From: JAJRZX01 sp964472295
Lineage (GTDB): Bacteria; Desulfobacterota; GWC2-55-46; JADFVP01
Direction: 5' to 3'
NCBI GenBank assembly: GCA_964472295.1
Contig: CAYYJQ010000008.1
Span: 1-64,000, forward strand
Length of the DNA: 64,000 nucleotides
Shown here piece after piece: positions 61,543 through 64,000 of the stretch. Each line of letters begins with the position of its first letter. Positions within the stretch are counted from its first letter, which is position 1. The position numbers and the translations under genes are program-made. A model generated the notes under the pieces. That model was not told the DNA's origin. It was given only the letters and a program-made list of their open reading frames with translations, and searched no databases.

Positions 61543-62628
61543 TTATCCTTTTTTCTGTCTTATTTTATACATGGTGAAGCGGGTATTCTCGCACCCTTCG
61601 AGTCTCTTCTCTATTGTCTCTATGGCAAGGGGGCTTCTATCAATACCTATCCACGGTCGTCCAAGTTTCTGTGCCGCGAGAAGTGTGGTGCCCGAGCCCG
61701 CGAAGGCGTCGAGCACGAGGTCCCCGGCATTGCTGGAGGCGCGGATAATCCGTTCAAGGAGGGCCTCGGGTTTTTGCGTGGGGTATCCTGTTTTCTCACT
61801 GGCAGGCAGGTGCATGGCGTCGGGTATATCGTCCCAGACATCGCCCACGAGTTTTTCTTCGATGAGAAGGCCGTCCTCTTCTTTCACAAAATACTTTATG
61901 CGTATACGTCCCGTGCGTGTGCGGTGGATGCGTCCCTCTTTTTCAAGGCGGGCTATGCTCTTATCCGTATAGTCTCCACGCGGGGCGGTCTTGAACCAGC
62001 GTCCCTCGCTATCGCGCATGAAGCCCTTCGTGCCAGGGGGGATATGTCTTTTCGTGGTAATCCTGTTGAAGACATGTTTTCTTTTCCTGTAGACGATGAT
62101 GGAGTCGTGGTTACGTGGAAATCTGCGGGCAATGGCCTTTGCGCCGCGTCCGCCGTAGTGCCAGATGATCTCGTTCAGGAAGTTTTCTCCGCCAAAGACC
62201 TCGTCCATGACTACCCGCATGTAATGGGACATTCTCCAGTCGAGGTGCAGGTACATGGACCCATTGTCCGCGAGGAGTTTTCTTATGAGGAGAAGCCTCT
62301 CCTTCATGAAGTCAACAAACTCCGTGCCCAGAAGTTTGTCGCCAAAGGCGTGCCCCCCTTCGCGGGACCTGTATCTGCCCCCTGATGCAAAGGGCGGGTC
62401 AATATATACGAGGCGCACGCCCTCGGAATTGTCGCTGTTCTTGATGAGGCCTTTATCATTTTCGGCTACAAGGGCCTTGAGGGCCTTGAGGTTGTCTCCG
62501 TGGATGAGCATGTTGCGGGAGGTCTGCCCTGCCTCTCCATTTTTTCCGGCCCCCTCTCCGTCATCGGGTGGATGGGACCTTATCTTCTCAAGTATGGCTT
62601 CCAATCCGCAGTCCTTCCTCGCAATCAT
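61543..62628 (-). CDS. Orphan beta-class DNA N-methyltransferase
   Basis: With the ATG at 62628 the protein has 361 residues; a GTG at 62658 is possible, and neither has a strong ribosome site. The catalytic motif DPPFASGGRYRS (about 80-91) comes before the SAM motif VLDAFAGSGTTLLAAQKLGR (about 310-329), the order of the beta class, which makes N6-methyladenine or N4-methylcytosine. The TGYPTQKPEALLERI helix is typical. No restriction gene is nearby, so it may act in epigenetic control or be left from a lost system. Target site unknown. Confidence 0.88.
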   Translation of the reverse strand: MIARKDCGLEAILEKIRSHPPDDGEGAGKNGEAGQTSRNMLIHGDNLKALKALVAENDKGLIKNSDNSEGVRLVYIDPPFASGGRYRSREGGHAFGDKLLGTEFVDFMKERLLLIRKLLADNGSMYLHLDWRMSHYMRVVMDEVFGGENFLNEIIWHYGGRGAKAIARRFPRNHDSIIVYRKRKHVFNRITTKRHIPPGTKGFMRDSEGRWFKTAPRGDYTDKSIARLEKEGRIHRTRTGRIRIKYFVKEEDGLLIEEKLVGDVWDDIPDAMHLPASEKTGYPTQKPEALLERIIRASSNAGDLVLDAFAGSGTTLLAAQKLGRPWIGIDRSPLAIETIEKRLEGCENTRFTMYKIRQKKG

Positions 62629-62817
62629 GCAACCATGGGGGCAGGGCCCTGCGCCCACCCTCTTATAGTGAAGGCGAAAAAAACCTCTTGAATAAAAAAA
62701 CTTGATTTACACCCCATAATATAATACGAATAAGGATTGTCTTTAAAGTTTTTTCTCCGGGCAGTCCGGCGACGGGGAATTTCCGGAGTTGGCGGGTCGT
62801 TCTTGCAGGGGGCTCTT

Positions 62818-63138
62818 ATGAAACCGTACAGGCACCACGTATTCATATGCGAGGGTAAGCGTTGCTCGGCCAAGGGAGGCGGCAAGGTCCTCGAGAGGTT
62901 CAAGGACATGGTAAAGCACGAAGGCCTCGGGGGCGTCAGGGTCACGAGGTGCGGTTGCGTGAAGGTCTGCAAGGAGACGGAAAAAGAGGGTGAGTTCTCA
63001 CCTCTTGTGGTTGTATACCCAGAGGGCGTCTGGTACAGGAACGTCACCACTGGAGATGTGGCCGAGATAGCGAAAGAGCACCTCCAGGAAGGCCGCGTCG
63101 TGGAGCGGCTGGTTCACTATCGGCACGGGAGCGGTTGA
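62818..63138 (+). CDS. Thioredoxin-like (2Fe-2S) ferredoxin
   Basis: From the ATG at 62818 the protein has 106 residues. Cys residues in FICEGKRCSAKG and RCGCVKVCKETE form the ligand set of the thin, thioredoxin-fold [2Fe-2S] ferredoxins (about residues 10-50), and the rest forms VVVYPEGVWYRNV. It is an electron carrier. It lies between a DNA methyltransferase and an FG-GAP protein, without an obvious partner. The longer frame to 62737 has no support. Confidence 0.85.
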   Translation: MKPYRHHVFICEGKRCSAKGGGKVLERFKDMVKHEGLGGVRVTRCGCVKVCKETEKEGEFSPLVVVYPEGVWYRNVTTGDVAEIAKEHLQEGRVVERLVHYRHGSG

Positions 63139-63223
63139 CCCCTTGCCTCGCGCGGTCTTCTTTCAAGCAGATATTCCCATCTGGCCAGACAAGAATTCTT
63201 ATCAAAATAAAAGGTATATACTA

Positions 63224-64000
63224 ATGCAGATTCCGGGAGTGAGACAGTCCGCAAGGGTCTTTATGGGCCTCTTTTTTCTAATCCTCTTTATTGCCCTTAT
63301 TCCCCGGCAGGGATACGCGGCAACGTTGAAGATGGCCGTTCTTCCATGGAACGTACGTTCGGGCGAGGGCATGGGCTTTCTCCGCGGGGCGCTTAATGAC
63401 ATGCTTGGCTCCCGTCTTGGGGCAGAGGATGGTATCTCTCTTGCCAGGGCCGACAGGGTGAAGGGCGCCCTCAAGACAGAGAAGGGGGAGGATATAACGC
63501 GGGCCACGGCGCTCGGGGTTGGGAAAAAACTGGGCCTTGATTATGTGCTCTACGGGAGCGTTACTGTCATCGGGAAGGCCGTAAGCCTCGACGCATCTCT
63601 GCTGGACGTAAAAAAAGACAGGGTTACACCATTCGCGTCTACAGGGCCGAGCCAGGATTCAATCGTTACCCTTGCCGATAACCTCGCGAAAGAGGTTGCC
63701 CACCACCTTTATCCTGAAAGGCCTGCCCCGGCCAGGGCCGTACTGACCCCGGCTGCGCCGGTTCCCGTTCCAGTGCCGGCACCAGTGCCAGTTCCCGTAC
63801 CAGTGCCCAAGGCAGCGCCCGCGCCAGCGGCGCCAAAGCCTGAGGCGCAGTCCATGATAATAAAGCCTGTTCCCGTCACGGAAAAGAAAGAGGAAGCGCC
63901 CTCTTTCTGGAAGAGCGACCTCATAAAGGGCCAGTTCATATCAATGGCCGCGGCGGACCTTGACGGAAATGGCGAGAAGGAGTTTTTCCTTGTTGAGAAG
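63224..64000 (+). CDS. Exported FG-GAP/VCBS protein with TolB/FlgO-like N-terminal domain (partial)
   Basis: The frame runs off the window edge and 259 codons are visible. It starts MQIPGVRQSARVFMGLFFLI, a signal peptide cleaved near GYA-ATL. Residues 35-165 resemble the TolB-N/FlgO-type outer-membrane-associated domain (LGLDYVLYGSVTVIGKAVSL). A Pro-Val-Ala-rich linker (about 172-205) follows. The last visible segment, AADLDGNGEKEFFLVE, is the first FG-GAP/VCBS repeat, so a beta-propeller should follow. Periplasmic or surface location. Confidence 0.8.
   Translation, partial: MQIPGVRQSARVFMGLFFLILFIALIPRQGYAATLKMAVLPWNVRSGEGMGFLRGALNDMLGSRLGAEDGISLARADRVKGALKTEKGEDITRATALGVGKKLGLDYVLYGSVTVIGKAVSLDASLLDVKKDRVTPFASTGPSQDSIVTLADNLAKEVAHHLYPERPAPARAVLTPAAPVPVPVPAPVPVPVPVPKAAPAPAAPKPEAQSMIIKPVPVTEKKEEAPSFWKSDLIKGQFISMAAADLDGNGEKEFFLVEK

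Noticed and set aside
1..64000. tRNA, rRNA, transposase, integrase or prophage genes
   Set aside because: I looked for tRNA T-arm signatures and for transposase or integrase motifs in all sizeable gaps and frames and saw none; the repeats are therefore not backed by a mobile-element gene in this window.

Overview
The window is 64 kb of a Gram-negative draft genome. It is GC-rich and carries lipoproteins, outer-membrane beta-barrels, an AsmA/YdbH-type envelope protein and very large multiheme c-type cytochromes. Together with the def-fmt-DUF116 cluster this suggests a deltaproteobacterial-grade organism (Desulfobacterota, Nitrospirota or similar). That placement is inference; no rRNA gene is present to test it. 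A run of 100 N at 38397-38496 shows the sequence is a scaffold, probably from a metagenome.

Layout. 1-17 kb is mostly housekeeping: flavin reductase, TrkA-C membrane protein, ligA, a small cysteine-rich zinc-ribbon-like protein, a mini-zincin, a methyltransferase, a TPR lipoprotein and a PilZ protein; then htpX, DUF116, fmt and def on the minus strand; then rarA, a double-ACT regulator, a second def and a cation/proton antiporter. 17-24.4 kb holds a pilin-like protein, a Crp/Fnr regulator, an unknown exported protein, a cupredoxin, a B12/radical-SAM enzyme, an exo/endonuclease-family protein and three tiny membrane-protein genes of 32-34 residues that resemble each other. 24.4-29.6 kb (minus strand) holds a six-bladed propeller, an M23 peptidase, ApbE, DUF3570, DUF4266 and a TlpA-like thioredoxin. 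29.8-42.2 kb (plus strand) looks like an electron-transfer island: an Fe-S/NAD(P)-binding oxidoreductase, a Sel1/ankyrin protein, a membrane b-type cytochrome, a 21-haem cytochrome, a SPOR-domain multiheme cytochrome whose tandem repeat is broken by the scaffold gap, an exported protein, and a protein with two SPOR-like domains, TPRs and a C-terminal beta-barrel. 42.4-47.6 kb carries a YdbH-like giant and a YdbL-family lipoprotein. 47.7-64 kb has a DEAD-box helicase, a polysaccharide-type glycosyltransferase/wecB operon, a GT39-like membrane protein, a SpoIIAA-like protein, bipA, metH-msrA, an orphan DNA methyltransferase, a thin ferredoxin and the start of an FG-GAP protein.

The intergenic DNA is unusual. 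It contains at least six copies of a palindromic MITE-like repeat (about 50-160 bp), three of them between genes of the cytochrome island. It also contains more than ten copies of a second repeat whose hairpin stem varies by compensatory changes, and a 176-bp inverted repeat that brackets the second def gene.

The two most interesting items are the family of three 32-34 aa GLN-motif membrane miniproteins with near-ideal ribosome binding sites and a duplicated promoter, and the SPOR-linked cytochrome/beta-barrel set, which could be an unusual envelope-spanning electron conduit. I saw no tRNA, rRNA, CRISPR array, transposase or prophage gene.
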